From UBA8828 sp964510855 (lineage in GTDB: Bacteria > Verrucomicrobiota > Verrucomicrobiia > Opitutales > UBA953): a DNA stretch of 37,085 nt. The notes beneath the pieces were generated by a model. That model did not search any database. It worked only from the letters and a program-made list of their open reading frames with translations, and was not told where the DNA came from. Made by a program: the position numbers and the translations under genes. Below are positions 18,062 through 25,828 of this stretch, in pieces (the first letter of the stretch is position 1; each line of letters starts with the position of its first letter). The stretch covers positions 1 to 37,085 of the forward strand of contig CAZEDB010000015.1 of the NCBI GenBank assembly GCA_964510855.1, given 5' to 3'.

Positions 18062-18161
18062 NNNNNNNNNNNNNNNNNNNNNNNNNNNNNNNNNNNNNNN
18101 NNNNNNNNNNNNNNNNNNNNNNNNNNNNNNNNNNNNNNNNNNNNNNNNNNNNNNNNNNNNN
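18062..18161. other. scaffold gap (100 N)
   Basis: Exactly 100 undetermined bases, the conventional size for a gap of unknown length. It lies in the Dabb-rsmG intergenic stretch (17958-18293), which otherwise holds only CT-rich repeats and no gene. The flanking sequences overlap each other exactly (see the repeat entries). Confidence 0.99.
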
Positions 18162-18216
18162 AACCGCACCCTTCTAATCTCGCAACGCTCCCCCCGCCCT
18201 CTCATCTCTAATCCCT
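18162..18216 (+). repeat. 55-bp exact repeat, right of the gap
   Basis: Second copy of the 55-base block at 18007-18061. It is probably the same piece of genome reported twice. Confidence 0.97.
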
Positions 18217-18293
18217 AATCTCTCCTCTCTAATCCCTCCTCTCTAATCTCTCATCTCTAATCCCCCGTCCCTAATCCCCCGTCCCCCTTCCCC
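18200..18293 (+). repeat. CT-rich degenerate tandem repeat upstream of rsmG
   Basis: Run of degenerate units built on CTCTAATCCC / CTCTAATCTCTC / CCTAATCCCCCGTC. CTAATC occurs at least six times in under 100 nt. The top strand is almost pure pyrimidine apart from the AA of each unit. The repeat runs straight into the rsmG start codon, so the gene has a C-rich leader with no Shine-Dalgarno site. Low complexity explains why assembly stopped here. Confidence 0.85.
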
Positions 18294-18962
18294 ATGGATC
18301 GCCTCATTCCCATCTACCCCGAAGTCCCAGCCCCAGCTTGGGATCAGTTACGGGCCATGGCCGCGCTCCACCGTGAGTGGAATGAAAAAGTGAATCTTGT
18401 TTCGCGGAAGGATATCGAAAATCTCGAATGGCACCACTACGCGCCCTGCGTTGCGGCGGTTAAAATACTCAAGCTCATGCACGGGGCGCGGGTGATTGAC
18501 GTTGGTACCGGCGGTGGCTTCCCGGGGCTTATCTTAGCGGTGCTCTACCCGCATGCAGATTTTACCCTGGTCGATTCGGTGGGCAAAAAAGCCGCCTGCG
18601 TGCAAGATATGGTGACGCGCCTAGGAATTAAAAATGTCCAAGTGCTAAATGCCCGGGCTGAAACCCTGCGACACGAACATGACTTTGTGACGGGTCGTGC
18701 GGTTTCAAGTTTAGCCGAGTTTATTGCCCATACGCGTCAACTGACTCGCCGGGGCGAAAAAAATTCTCTGCCTAATGGCATTCTCTACTGGCAGGGCGGT
18801 GACGTAGAGACGGAGTTTGCCGGCGTGGGCATCAAGCCCAGCCACACCTTAGAACTCCAACCTCTACTCGAGGGGGATGAAAAATTCTTCCAGAAGCGTC
18901 TCGTGCTCTACCGAGCTCAGGATTTAGTCCGCGCCAAGAAGCCGCCGAATCCGAACCCGTAA
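18294..18962 (+). CDS. rsmG: 16S rRNA (guanine527-N7)-methyltransferase RsmG
   Basis: 222-residue cytoplasmic SAM-dependent methyltransferase that makes m7G527 in 16S rRNA; its loss gives low-level streptomycin resistance in other bacteria. The motifs HREWNEKVNLVSRKD (26-40), the SAM loop VIDVGTGGGFPG (67-78), TLVDSVGKKAACVQDM and VTGRAVSSLAEF are those of RsmG/GidB. Length is usual. The ATG directly follows the CT-rich repeat with no ribosome-binding site. The gidA/parA partners found in many genomes are not beside it. Confidence 0.95.
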   Translation: MDRLIPIYPEVPAPAWDQLRAMAALHREWNEKVNLVSRKDIENLEWHHYAPCVAAVKILKLMHGARVIDVGTGGGFPGLILAVLYPHADFTLVDSVGKKAACVQDMVTRLGIKNVQVLNARAETLRHEHDFVTGRAVSSLAEFIAHTRQLTRRGEKNSLPNGILYWQGGDVETEFAGVGIKPSHTLELQPLLEGDEKFFQKRLVLYRAQDLVRAKKPPNPNP

Positions 18963-19151
18963 AAAGACTCAGCACCCGCTTTGCTCCAGCACCGCTAATC
19001 TTTGCCAACAGAAAAAACCCTACAAGACCCTGGTCTTACAAAGCCGGATATGGGCGGCTGGGGGGGGGTGGGGAGCTAGAAAAAGTAGCTTGTTTTAAGA
19101 AACTGACTAAAACTAACTTGTCTAAAACATCCCGTACTTAATTATAAATCC
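18963..19151 (+). promoter_or_regulatory. intergenic leader of the first PEP-CTERM gene
   Basis: 189 nt without a gene. Visible features are small hairpins (AAGAC-CCTG-GTCTT at about 19025-19038; AGCCG / CGGCT around 19041-19059), a G run G9-T-G4 (19060-19073), and an imperfect direct repeat AACTGACTAAAAC / AACTTGTCTAAAAC at 19101-19113 and 19115-19128. AT-rich sequence (TTAATTATAAAT) follows just before the start codon. The repeat could be an operator or promoter-proximal element; no promoter can be assigned with confidence. Confidence 0.35.
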
Positions 19152-19814
19152 ATGTACCTAAGAACCTTGTCTGTTCTTTTGGCGGCTAGCCAACTCGCCG
19201 CCAGCCCTACTTCGTTGAACTCAGTCAACTGGGAAGCACAAAGCCAATCCATTCCAACTTCGCTCATTGGAGGCTCCCTATCGACTGTACAAGTTTCAGG
19301 AACTACTGGAGTTACTACTCAAGATAACGGTGGCAGCATCCTCCAAGAAAACTGGTCTGCCATCCCATTCCTCTCGGGCTTTTCGCTCTCCAACACCTCA
19401 GCGACGGTTCTTGCGGTTGCTCCTAATTCAACCGCCACTCAAACCCTCAGCTTTAGTAGCGCGGTCTCCGACGTGCACCTGATCTTCAATTATATCGACA
19501 GCGGGACATCCTTTGACTTCGGCGGCTACGAGTGGATGTTGCTCAGCGGAAACCTTGCTAGTTTAAACGGAGAGCCCCCAACGGTCTCGGCCGACCTTGG
19601 TGCAACCCACTTCAATCACGGCTTCATCATCTCCATCCTTGGTACCTTTGGCCCTGGAGACGATCTCGTCTTTGACTATATCAATCCGACTAATTTCACC
19701 TCCACGATTGGATTTACGCTAGCCACCCCCGTCCCCGAACCCTCCACCTACGGTCTGATCCTGGGCGGCTTAGCCCTTGCCGGCGCAGCCATCCGCCGTC
19801 GTCGGAATAAGTAA
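19152..19814 (+). CDS. secreted PEP-CTERM protein
   Basis: 220 residues. A signal peptide (about 1-18) is followed by a Ser/Thr/Gly-rich beta-sheet-like body of unknown function and a C-terminal PEP-CTERM sorting signal: PEPS (about 195), a hydrophobic segment GLILGGLALAGAAI, then RRRRNK. Such tails are known to be processed by exosortases so that the protein is exported to the cell surface or matrix; no exosortase gene is in this window. The body has no cysteine and many Asn/Ser/Thr residues. Downstream lies a second PEP-CTERM gene with an almost identical tail but an unrelated body. Confidence 0.88.
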   Translation: MYLRTLSVLLAASQLAASPTSLNSVNWEAQSQSIPTSLIGGSLSTVQVSGTTGVTTQDNGGSILQENWSAIPFLSGFSLSNTSATVLAVAPNSTATQTLSFSSAVSDVHLIFNYIDSGTSFDFGGYEWMLLSGNLASLNGEPPTVSADLGATHFNHGFIISILGTFGPGDDLVFDYINPTNFTSTIGFTLATPVPEPSTYGLILGGLALAGAAIRRRRNK

Positions 19815-19826
19815 GGTCTAAGACCT
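19737..19826 (+). repeat. PEP-CTERM tail repeat, copy 1
   Basis: 90 nt covering the codons of the sorting tail, the stop codon and 12 nt beyond. It matches 20516-20605 at 89 of 90 positions (C at 19793 versus T at 20572). The block ends in the palindrome AGGTCT-A-AGACCT (19814-19826). The preceding gene bodies are unrelated. Confidence 0.95.
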
Positions 19827-19841
19827 GAAATTATCCAACGA

Positions 19842-19864
19842 AGGCCTCGTTTAACAAGAGGCCT
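19842..19864 (+). terminator. possible weak terminator
   Basis: Stem AGGCCTC / GAGGCCT (7 bp) with 9-nt loop GTTTAACAA, 28 nt after the stop of the first PEP-CTERM gene. Only a short TTTT tract follows, 14 nt after the stem, so termination is uncertain. Confidence 0.4.
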
Positions 19865-19957
19865 GAAGTTGGGTCTTTTGTGCTTTAGGAGGTGCTTAGG
19901 TAAATACCTTAGTTTTTGGGGTTGAAATCGCCAAACAAAGGAGTTTTTTAGAAAAAA

Positions 19958-20593
19958 ATGCGTACCACAGCCTCCCTCGCCCTCCTGCTCGCGGCTTCAC
20001 AGGCCTCAGCCCAATATGTGCCCGACACCCGCTTCGACCTAAGCCCTTACAATTACGGATACGGCACCACCATCGCATTCCAAATGAACATCTGGGGCAA
20101 TGCTGGCGGTCGAGAAATCACGGACCCCAATGTCACGGTGTTTAACGAGCTCTACGCCGCAGTGTCGGAAGTTACTTCCTTCCCCACTTCAGGCCTAACC
20201 GCACTCAGGACCAATCTAGCCAATTACTACGAGCTTTTCCCGCAAGGCATCACCATCACTGCTCGTAATATGGAAACCAACGCGACCGCCGATGCCGTAG
20301 GCTTCTTCCTCAGGTCCGTCACGGTAAATGGGACGAAATACCAGACTATGGGCTTCAGCTTCGGTGAAGGCTTCGCCGCCACAACCGGACAGCATATTCG
20401 GATTTCTGGAGTCTCCCAAGGACTGATTGCCATCCCGAAGTCCTACGGTTTCTTTAACGAAGGTTATTGGTTGGACTCAACTCGGGACACGATTGTCACC
20501 ACGGCCCCCATCCCTGAACCCTCCACCTACGGTCTGATCCTGGGCGGCTTAGCCCTTGCCGGCGCAGCCATTCGCCGTCGTCGGAATAAGTAA
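19958..20593 (+). CDS. secreted PEP-CTERM protein
   Basis: 211 residues: signal peptide (about 1-20, cut near ASAQ), a body rich in Tyr, Asn and Thr with no recognised domain, then the PEP-CTERM tail (PEPS near residue 186, hydrophobic segment, RRRRNK). AAAGGAG (19938-19944) is a ribosome-binding site 13 nt before the ATG, longer spacing than ideal, with the A-rich AGAAAAA between. The body shows no clear similarity to the neighbouring PEP-CTERM protein although the last 26 codons are nearly identical in DNA. A strong terminator follows. Confidence 0.88.
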   Translation: MRTTASLALLLAASQASAQYVPDTRFDLSPYNYGYGTTIAFQMNIWGNAGGREITDPNVTVFNELYAAVSEVTSFPTSGLTALRTNLANYYELFPQGITITARNMETNATADAVGFFLRSVTVNGTKYQTMGFSFGEGFAATTGQHIRISGVSQGLIAIPKSYGFFNEGYWLDSTRDTIVTTAPIPEPSTYGLILGGLALAGAAIRRRRNK

Positions 20594-20605
20594 GGTCTAA
20601 GACCT
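20516..20605 (+). repeat. PEP-CTERM tail repeat, copy 2
   Basis: Second copy of the 90-nt block described at 19737-19826, including the post-stop palindrome AGGTCT-A-AGACCT (20593-20605). Confidence 0.95.
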
Positions 20606-20616
20606 TAGGTTTTATC

Positions 20617-20641
20617 AAGCCCCGCAGTCGCGGGGCTTTTT
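20617..20641 (+). terminator. intrinsic terminator of the second PEP-CTERM gene
   Basis: Perfect 9-bp stem AAGCCCCGC / GCGGGGCTT with loop AGTC, running into a T tract. It separates the PEP-CTERM gene from metH, leaving only 59 nt before the metH start codon. Confidence 0.92.
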
Positions 20642-20669
20642 ATTGGCTTAGGACACACCCCCACCTTGA

Positions 20670-20703
20670 CCGTGACGAGGGATGTCACACGGTAGGAGCC
20701 GTG
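20670..20703 (+). promoter_or_regulatory. metH leader with alternative hairpins around the ribosome-binding site
   Basis: Three complementary pentamers are present: CCGTG (20670-20674), CACGG (20688-20692) and CCGTG (20699-20703, containing the GTG start). An upstream stem pairs CC+GTGAC (20670-20676) with GTCAC+GG (20684-20688, 20691-20692; 2-nt bulge) and leaves TAGGAG free. A downstream stem CACGG/CCGTG puts TAGGAG in its 6-nt loop and the start codon in the stem. The two stems exclude each other. The pairing is seen directly; a regulatory role is inferred. Confidence 0.5.
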
Positions 20704-23700
20704 CCTGCTGCATTACCGCTAAACGCCAAAGGGGAGCGCCTTGAAGCCCTTCTCCGCGAACGCATCGTCTACCTCGACGGGGCGATGGGCACTATGCTGC
20801 AGCAAAAACGCCTCAGTGAAGCCGACTACCGGGGCGACCTGCTCAAAAACCATAGCCGCGATCTGAAGGGCAATAATGACCTGTTAGTCTTAACCCAACC
20901 TGCAGTAGTTGAAGCAGTCCACCTCGCTTACTTTGAAGCGGGCTCGGATATAGTCGAAACCAATACCTTCAATGGTACCTCCATCGCCCAAGAGGAATAC
21001 GGACTTGGGCATCTCGTACGAGAGATCAATACTGCGGCAGTAGCCGTGGCCCGTCAGGCCGCACAACAAGCCGAGGCAGCGTCACCCGGAAGACAATGCT
21101 TCGTGGCTGGAGCCATTGGCCCTACCAATAAGACCCTCTCGATGGGGCGCGATGTCGCCGACCCTGGGAAGCGCGATGTAACCTTTGACCAAGTGCGCGA
21201 TTCGTATCGCGAACAAGTCGATGCCTTGCTCGATGCAGGAGCCGACTGTCTTTTATGCGAGACGGTATTCGACGCTCTCGTGCTTAAAGCTGCCCTCGTT
21301 GCGATTGAAGAAGCTTTTGAAACCCGCGGCCAGCGCGTGCCGCTGCTCATCTCAGGCACCATCACCGATGCCTCAGGCCGCACGCTCACGGGGCAAACCG
21401 TCGAAGCCTTTTGGAATACGGTGCGCCACGCACACCCTTTAACTATCGGACTCAACTGTGCGCTCGGGGGCGAACAAATGCGCCCGCACATCGAGGAATT
21501 AGCCCGCAAAGCCGACACGTTTGTTTCGTGTTACCCTAATGCGGGATTGCCGAACCCCCTCTCGCCAACCGGCTTCCCAGAAGGGCCAGAAGATACTGCC
21601 CTTATTCTCGAGACTTTTGCCCGCGATGGCTTAGTCAATCTCGTCGGGGGTTGCTGCGGTACTACACCTGACCACATCCGCGCGATTCGTCGCCGCACGG
21701 AACGCTACGCACCTCGGCAACCTGCCAAGCCCTCACCTGCCCTGCGCTTGGCTGGACTTGAGCCCCTCAATCTCGAAGGCGGGGCGGCCTCCTTCGTTAA
21801 CATCGGCGAACGTACCAATGTCGCCGGCTCAAGGATTTTCCGGGATTTAATTACCGCCGGTGACTACGCCAAAGCGCTCGAAGTTGCCAAGCAGCAGGTA
21901 GCTAACGGCGCAGGCATTATCGATGTAAACTTCGATGCCGGTCTACTCGATGGCGTAGCAGCCATGACGCGTTTCTTAAGTTTAGTCGCAGTTGAGCCCG
22001 ATATTGCCCGTGTGCCTATTATGATCGACTCCTCGAAGTGGGAGATTCTTGAAGCCGGCCTCCGCTGTGTTCAAGGCAAGCCTATCGTTAACTCTATCTC
22101 GCTTAAGGAAGGTCCTGCCGAATTGGTTCGCCGGGCTAAAATTTGTCGGCGCTTTGGCGCTGCAGTTGTAGTCATGGCCTTCGACGAGCAAGGCCAAGCC
22201 GCCACGCTCGCTGATAAAATTCGGATTTGTGAGCGCGCCTACGCCGTGCTCACCCAAGAGGCAGGCATGGATCCGCAGGACATTATCTTTGATGCGAACA
22301 TCCTCACGGTCGCAACCGGCATCAAGGAGCACGACAACTACGCAGTCGATTTTATCGCTGCCGTCAGTGAGTTAAAACGGCGCTGCCCAGGGGTACGCAC
22401 CTCGGGTGGTCTTTCTAATATTAGTTTCTCCTTCCAAGGTAATAACCGGGTCCGCGAGGCGATGCACTCGGTTTTCCTGTATCACGCCATCCGCGCAGGG
22501 CTCGACATGGCCATCGTCAACGCCGGCATGCTCGAGGTCTATGAAGAGATTGACCCGGTACTTCGCGAAGGCGTTGAAGATGTTATTCTTAATCGCCGGG
22601 CCGATGCCACTGAGCGGTTACTCAATTTGGCTCCCCGCTATGCCAAAGATAAAGGTGCCTCAGCTGCTGCCACCGAGAACCCCCTTTGGCGCCAGCAGCC
22701 CGTGGCTGAGCGCCTACGCCATGCCTTGGTTAAGGGCATCGATACCCATGTTCGCGAGGATACCCTCGAAGCTTTAACTGAACTGAAGAAGCCGCTCGAC
22801 GTGATTGAGGGTCCGCTCATGGCGGGCATGCGCGTGGTGGGCGATCTCTTTGGAGCCGGAAAAATGTTCTTACCCCAAGTCGTGAAGTCGGCTCGGGTGA
22901 TGAAGGCGGCCGTCGCTGCCCTAGAACCTGCGCTCTTAGCGGAAAAATCTGCAGGCTCAAAGCGCGGCACCTTCCTAATCGCCACCGTTAAGGGTGACGT
23001 TCACGACATCGGTAAAAACATCGTGGGCGTGGTCCTAGCCTGTAACAATTGGGACGTGGTTGACATGGGGGTGATGGTGCCGACCGACCGAATTGTCGAA
23101 GAAGCCCGTCGCACCGATGCCGACTTCATTGGCCTCTCAGGCCTGATTACGCCTTCGCTTGATGAAATGATGTCCGTCGCCGATGCCCTCAAACGGGCGG
23201 GGATTGATAAGCCTCTCCTTATCGGCGGGGCGACGACCTCACGCGAGCACACCGCCATTAAAATTGCGGGGCGCTATACTGGACCCGTGGTGCATGTAGC
23301 GGATGCTTCGATTGTCACCACCGTCTGCTCGGATCTTGCTTCACCCGATAAGCGCCAAGCCTACATAGCCGAACTCACGGCTAAGCAGACGAAAACCCGG
23401 CGCGATTATGAACAGCGTGGACCCGCTCAAGCTGTTGCCTTAGCAGAGGCACGCCAACGACCCCTCATCCCCCAAGGCTTAACCCCGCCCGCCCCGCGTA
23501 AACCTGGGGTAAGTATCTACCAAGCCATCGACCCTGCGGCAGTAGCAGCGATTATTGATTGGACGCCTTTCTTCGTTACTTGGGGCCTCAAGGGCACCTT
23601 CCCAAAAATTCTTACGTCCCCTAAGTATGGCACCGAAGCGCGCAAACTCCTCGATGACGCGCGCCGGGAACTCGATGACCTGATTCAGAACCAGCGAGTG

Positions 23701-24393
23701 TGCTTACGGGCTGTGGCGGGCATCTGGGCCGCCCGACGCGTGGGGGACGACGTCCGGGTCTTTGCTGATGCCAAACAAACTCAAGCTTTAGGTGACTTCC
23801 ATTTTCTCAGAGACCAAGCCGTACGACCCAGTACCGACCGCTGCCGCTCACTCGCCGACTTAATCTCGGATCAACCTGGAGATCACATCGGAGCTTTTGT
23901 GGTAAGTGCAGGTCACGAACTCGACGCTTATGCCAAGTCGTTCAAGCAGACTGATCCTTATCGAGAAATTTTACTCCAAGCCTTAGCCGATCGATTGGCT
24001 GAAGGTACCGCCGAATGGCTCCATCGTGAGGTTCGCACTACGCTCTGGGGTTATGCCCCTAACGAACAACTCTCCGTGCAGGGCTTAATCGACGAAACCT
24101 ACGATGGACGGCGGCCTGCCGCTGGCTACCCCGCCTGCCCCGAGCACACCGAGAAGGCCTTAATCTGGAAATTGCTCGAAGCCGATCGCCATACCGACTG
24201 TACCCTAACGGAATCGTTTGCGATGAACCCGGCGGCTTCTGTATCTGGACTTTATTTTGGGCATCCAGGATCGATTTACTTCGACGTCGATTGCCTGCAA
24301 AAAGATCAGGTAGCGGATTATGCTCAACGTAAGGGCTGGACCATTGCCCAAGCCGAAAAGTGGCTCGCCCCGGTGCTCGGTTACGCCACATGA
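20701..24393 (+). CDS. metH: cobalamin-dependent methionine synthase MetH
   Basis: 1230 residues, full-length. It transfers the methyl group of 5-methyl-THF through cob(I)alamin to homocysteine. Module order: homocysteine-binding barrel with zinc ligands C253, C318 and C319 (LNCALG, GGCCGTT); pterin-binding barrel (about 360-620, FVNIGERTNVAGS); B12 cap (about 655-750); B12-binding domain with DVHDIGK and axial ligand H768; AdoMet-binding reactivation domain with RPAAGYPACPEH (about 1138-1149). Nothing appears missing. The start is GTG with AGGAG 3-4 nt upstream, both involved in a leader hairpin. Its stop overlaps the start of a small gene (ATGA). Confidence 0.98.
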   Translation: MPAALPLNAKGERLEALLRERIVYLDGAMGTMLQQKRLSEADYRGDLLKNHSRDLKGNNDLLVLTQPAVVEAVHLAYFEAGSDIVETNTFNGTSIAQEEYGLGHLVREINTAAVAVARQAAQQAEAASPGRQCFVAGAIGPTNKTLSMGRDVADPGKRDVTFDQVRDSYREQVDALLDAGADCLLCETVFDALVLKAALVAIEEAFETRGQRVPLLISGTITDASGRTLTGQTVEAFWNTVRHAHPLTIGLNCALGGEQMRPHIEELARKADTFVSCYPNAGLPNPLSPTGFPEGPEDTALILETFARDGLVNLVGGCCGTTPDHIRAIRRRTERYAPRQPAKPSPALRLAGLEPLNLEGGAASFVNIGERTNVAGSRIFRDLITAGDYAKALEVAKQQVANGAGIIDVNFDAGLLDGVAAMTRFLSLVAVEPDIARVPIMIDSSKWEILEAGLRCVQGKPIVNSISLKEGPAELVRRAKICRRFGAAVVVMAFDEQGQAATLADKIRICERAYAVLTQEAGMDPQDIIFDANILTVATGIKEHDNYAVDFIAAVSELKRRCPGVRTSGGLSNISFSFQGNNRVREAMHSVFLYHAIRAGLDMAIVNAGMLEVYEEIDPVLREGVEDVILNRRADATERLLNLAPRYAKDKGASAAATENPLWRQQPVAERLRHALVKGIDTHVREDTLEALTELKKPLDVIEGPLMAGMRVVGDLFGAGKMFLPQVVKSARVMKAAVAALEPALLAEKSAGSKRGTFLIATVKGDVHDIGKNIVGVVLACNNWDVVDMGVMVPTDRIVEEARRTDADFIGLSGLITPSLDEMMSVADALKRAGIDKPLLIGGATTSREHTAIKIAGRYTGPVVHVADASIVTTVCSDLASPDKRQAYIAELTAKQTKTRRDYEQRGPAQAVALAEARQRPLIPQGLTPPAPRKPGVSIYQAIDPAAVAAIIDWTPFFVTWGLKGTFPKILTSPKYGTEARKLLDDARRELDDLIQNQRVCLRAVAGIWAARRVGDDVRVFADAKQTQALGDFHFLRDQAVRPSTDRCRSLADLISDQPGDHIGAFVVSAGHELDAYAKSFKQTDPYREILLQALADRLAEGTAEWLHREVRTTLWGYAPNEQLSVQGLIDETYDGRRPAAGYPACPEHTEKALIWKLLEADRHTDCTLTESFAMNPAASVSGLYFGHPGSIYFDVDCLQKDQVADYAQRKGWTIAQAEKWLAPVLGYAT

Positions 24394-24710
24394 GAACTTG
24401 GGCTGAGCTCAGCACTGCCCTAGGGCCCAAGGATACCTCAGCCGTCGAACGGTTTTTAGGCACAACGCCCTTGAGTACATTAATTGCCGCGGCCGCCGCC
24501 TCCGACCAAGACGTGGTGACATGGGCTCGCGCGGCGGCCGTTCTGCAACGCTGGATTGAAGATCGAAACCTTGAAGCGAGTGCAGAAAAGAAACTGGGCT
24601 ACTTAAGTTGTGCCGCCGAAGGAGTAAAAATGACTCCTGCCGCAATGCGTCCGAACTTTTGCCGCACGGTAGAAGATTTTTTGACTACCTACGGCTTTAG
24701 TGGCACTTAA
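24390..24710 (+). CDS. small cytoplasmic protein of unknown function, coupled to metH
   Basis: 106 residues, family not recognised. It is predicted soluble and mainly helical (TPLSTLIAAAAASDQDVV, TWARAAAVLQRWIEDRNLEAS) with two cysteines. The ATG at 24390 forms an ATGA overlap with the metH stop, so the longer GTG start at 24360 inside metH is less likely. The stop overlaps the convergent DUF418 gene by 4 nt. Translational coupling to metH suggests co-expression, but no function can be read. Confidence 0.6.
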   Translation: MRTWAELSTALGPKDTSAVERFLGTTPLSTLIAAAAASDQDVVTWARAAAVLQRWIEDRNLEASAEKKLGYLSCAAEGVKMTPAAMRPNFCRTVEDFLTTYGFSGT

Positions 24711-25828
24711 CGACGGGCTCCCGTAGCCCACTTCAGGACATACTCTAACGGCCCACGCCCAAGGAGTTTTTCCCACAGCACCGCTGAGCCAGCGGCAAGG
24801 AGCGCCACTCCCAGGGCAACCCCTAAGAGGCTTGCAGCTTCTAATTCACCGTAAAGTCCCAGACCATAAGAACCAAAAATCCAGCCGGCCAAAACCCCTT
24901 GGGTGACATAACAGGTTAAAGAATTTCGCCCGGCTGCCAACAGCCACTGAGGCTGCCAGCCCTTAGCATGTAACCAACGCAGCATTAGGAGATAACCCAA
25001 AGCCTGAGGGAGGGCAGCGACAGCAAATAAAGCGAAAAGCAAAGGTGTCGCCGCAGTTTCTAAACCGTTCCAAGCCAAGAAAGCAGCGACACAAAAACTT
25101 AGTAACAGACTCCCCAGCACGACCGTCAGCAAAGCCAACTGACCTAACTTACCCAGACGCGTCAACGAAGGCCCTGCTGCTGGCCAGCCTACCTGAGCAG
25201 CTGCCGCCCCTGCTAGGGCAGCGGCAAAAGCAAAAGGGATATTAAAGAGCAGCACTAAAAACCATGAGCCAGGTAAGTCGTCCCAACGCTGCTGCACGCC
25301 TTCGCTAAAGGAACCCGCCAGTCCGGTTGGTTCAGGCGCATACGAGCCCACCGAAAAAATAATCCAGCCCAAGCAAGCGAATCCGAGAACCCCCCAAGGC
25401 CAAGATGCGGCAGCTACGAGGAGTCGGAAAAGATTAGGTAGCAGAAGCAACGGCCAAATTACCAATGAGATGAGCGCGTAAGGGAGTAAAATATCACCCG
25501 TGTAAACCAGCAATGCATGGGCGAACCCGAGCAACGCAAGTGCGGCGACCCGACGAAGGTGACGAACAGCAAAATCAGCTGGGTTCGTGCGTTGCCAATG
25601 TTGGCCCATACCCCAACCCAAAATAAAGGCAAAGAGGGTAAACGACTTAGCTTCAAAGCAACCCATCACAACCACGCCTGCGATTCGGTCGATGAGCGCA
25701 GGGGCAGGTGCAAGATCTCCAGTAGGGTAACCCATTTGCGGTAGGTTCACTACGCAAATACCAAAAAGCGCAAAGCCGCGGATGAGATCGACTAAGCTTT
25801 CCCGTGAAGGTGAAGATGCGTTTGTCAT
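24707..25828 (-). CDS. DUF418 family multi-pass membrane protein
   Basis: 373 residues from MTNASSPSRESLVDLIRGFALFGICVVN. The short polar N-terminus and R(E)SLVDLIRGFALFGI are the standard opening of DUF418/YeiB-type proteins. About eight to ten hydrophobic segments follow, with the FAFILGWGMGQ motif (about 78-88) and the late AAGRNSLTCYVTQG motif (about 300-315). Related proteins are thought to resemble membrane acyltransferases; substrates are unknown. The ATG at 25828 overlaps the stop of the LysE-family gene (ATGA); a longer start at 25870 would lie inside that gene and is rejected. Confidence 0.85.
   Translation of the reverse strand: MTNASSPSRESLVDLIRGFALFGICVVNLPQMGYPTGDLAPAPALIDRIAGVVVMGCFEAKSFTLFAFILGWGMGQHWQRTNPADFAVRHLRRVAALALLGFAHALLVYTGDILLPYALISLVIWPLLLLPNLFRLLVAAASWPWGVLGFACLGWIIFSVGSYAPEPTGLAGSFSEGVQQRWDDLPGSWFLVLLFNIPFAFAAALAGAAAAQVGWPAAGPSLTRLGKLGQLALLTVVLGSLLLSFCVAAFLAWNGLETAATPLLFALFAVAALPQALGYLLMLRWLHAKGWQPQWLLAAGRNSLTCYVTQGVLAGWIFGSYGLGLYGELEAASLLGVALGVALLAAGSAVLWEKLLGRGPLEYVLKWATGARR

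Noticed and set aside
18162..18293. CRISPR array
   Set aside because: Units are short (8-15 nt), degenerate and without unique spacers; this is a low-complexity tandem repeat.
20642..20700. Classical cobalamin or SAM-I riboswitch before metH
   Set aside because: Only 59 nt are available after the preceding terminator, too few for those classes, and their core motifs were not seen.
18963..20700. tRNA or other stable RNA gene in the intergenic stretches around the PEP-CTERM pair
   Set aside because: No cloverleaf, T-loop (GTTCGA) or CCA end could be found.
24360..24389. GTG start inside metH for the small downstream gene
   Set aside because: The ATGA overlap at 24390 matches the coupling style of the other genes here.
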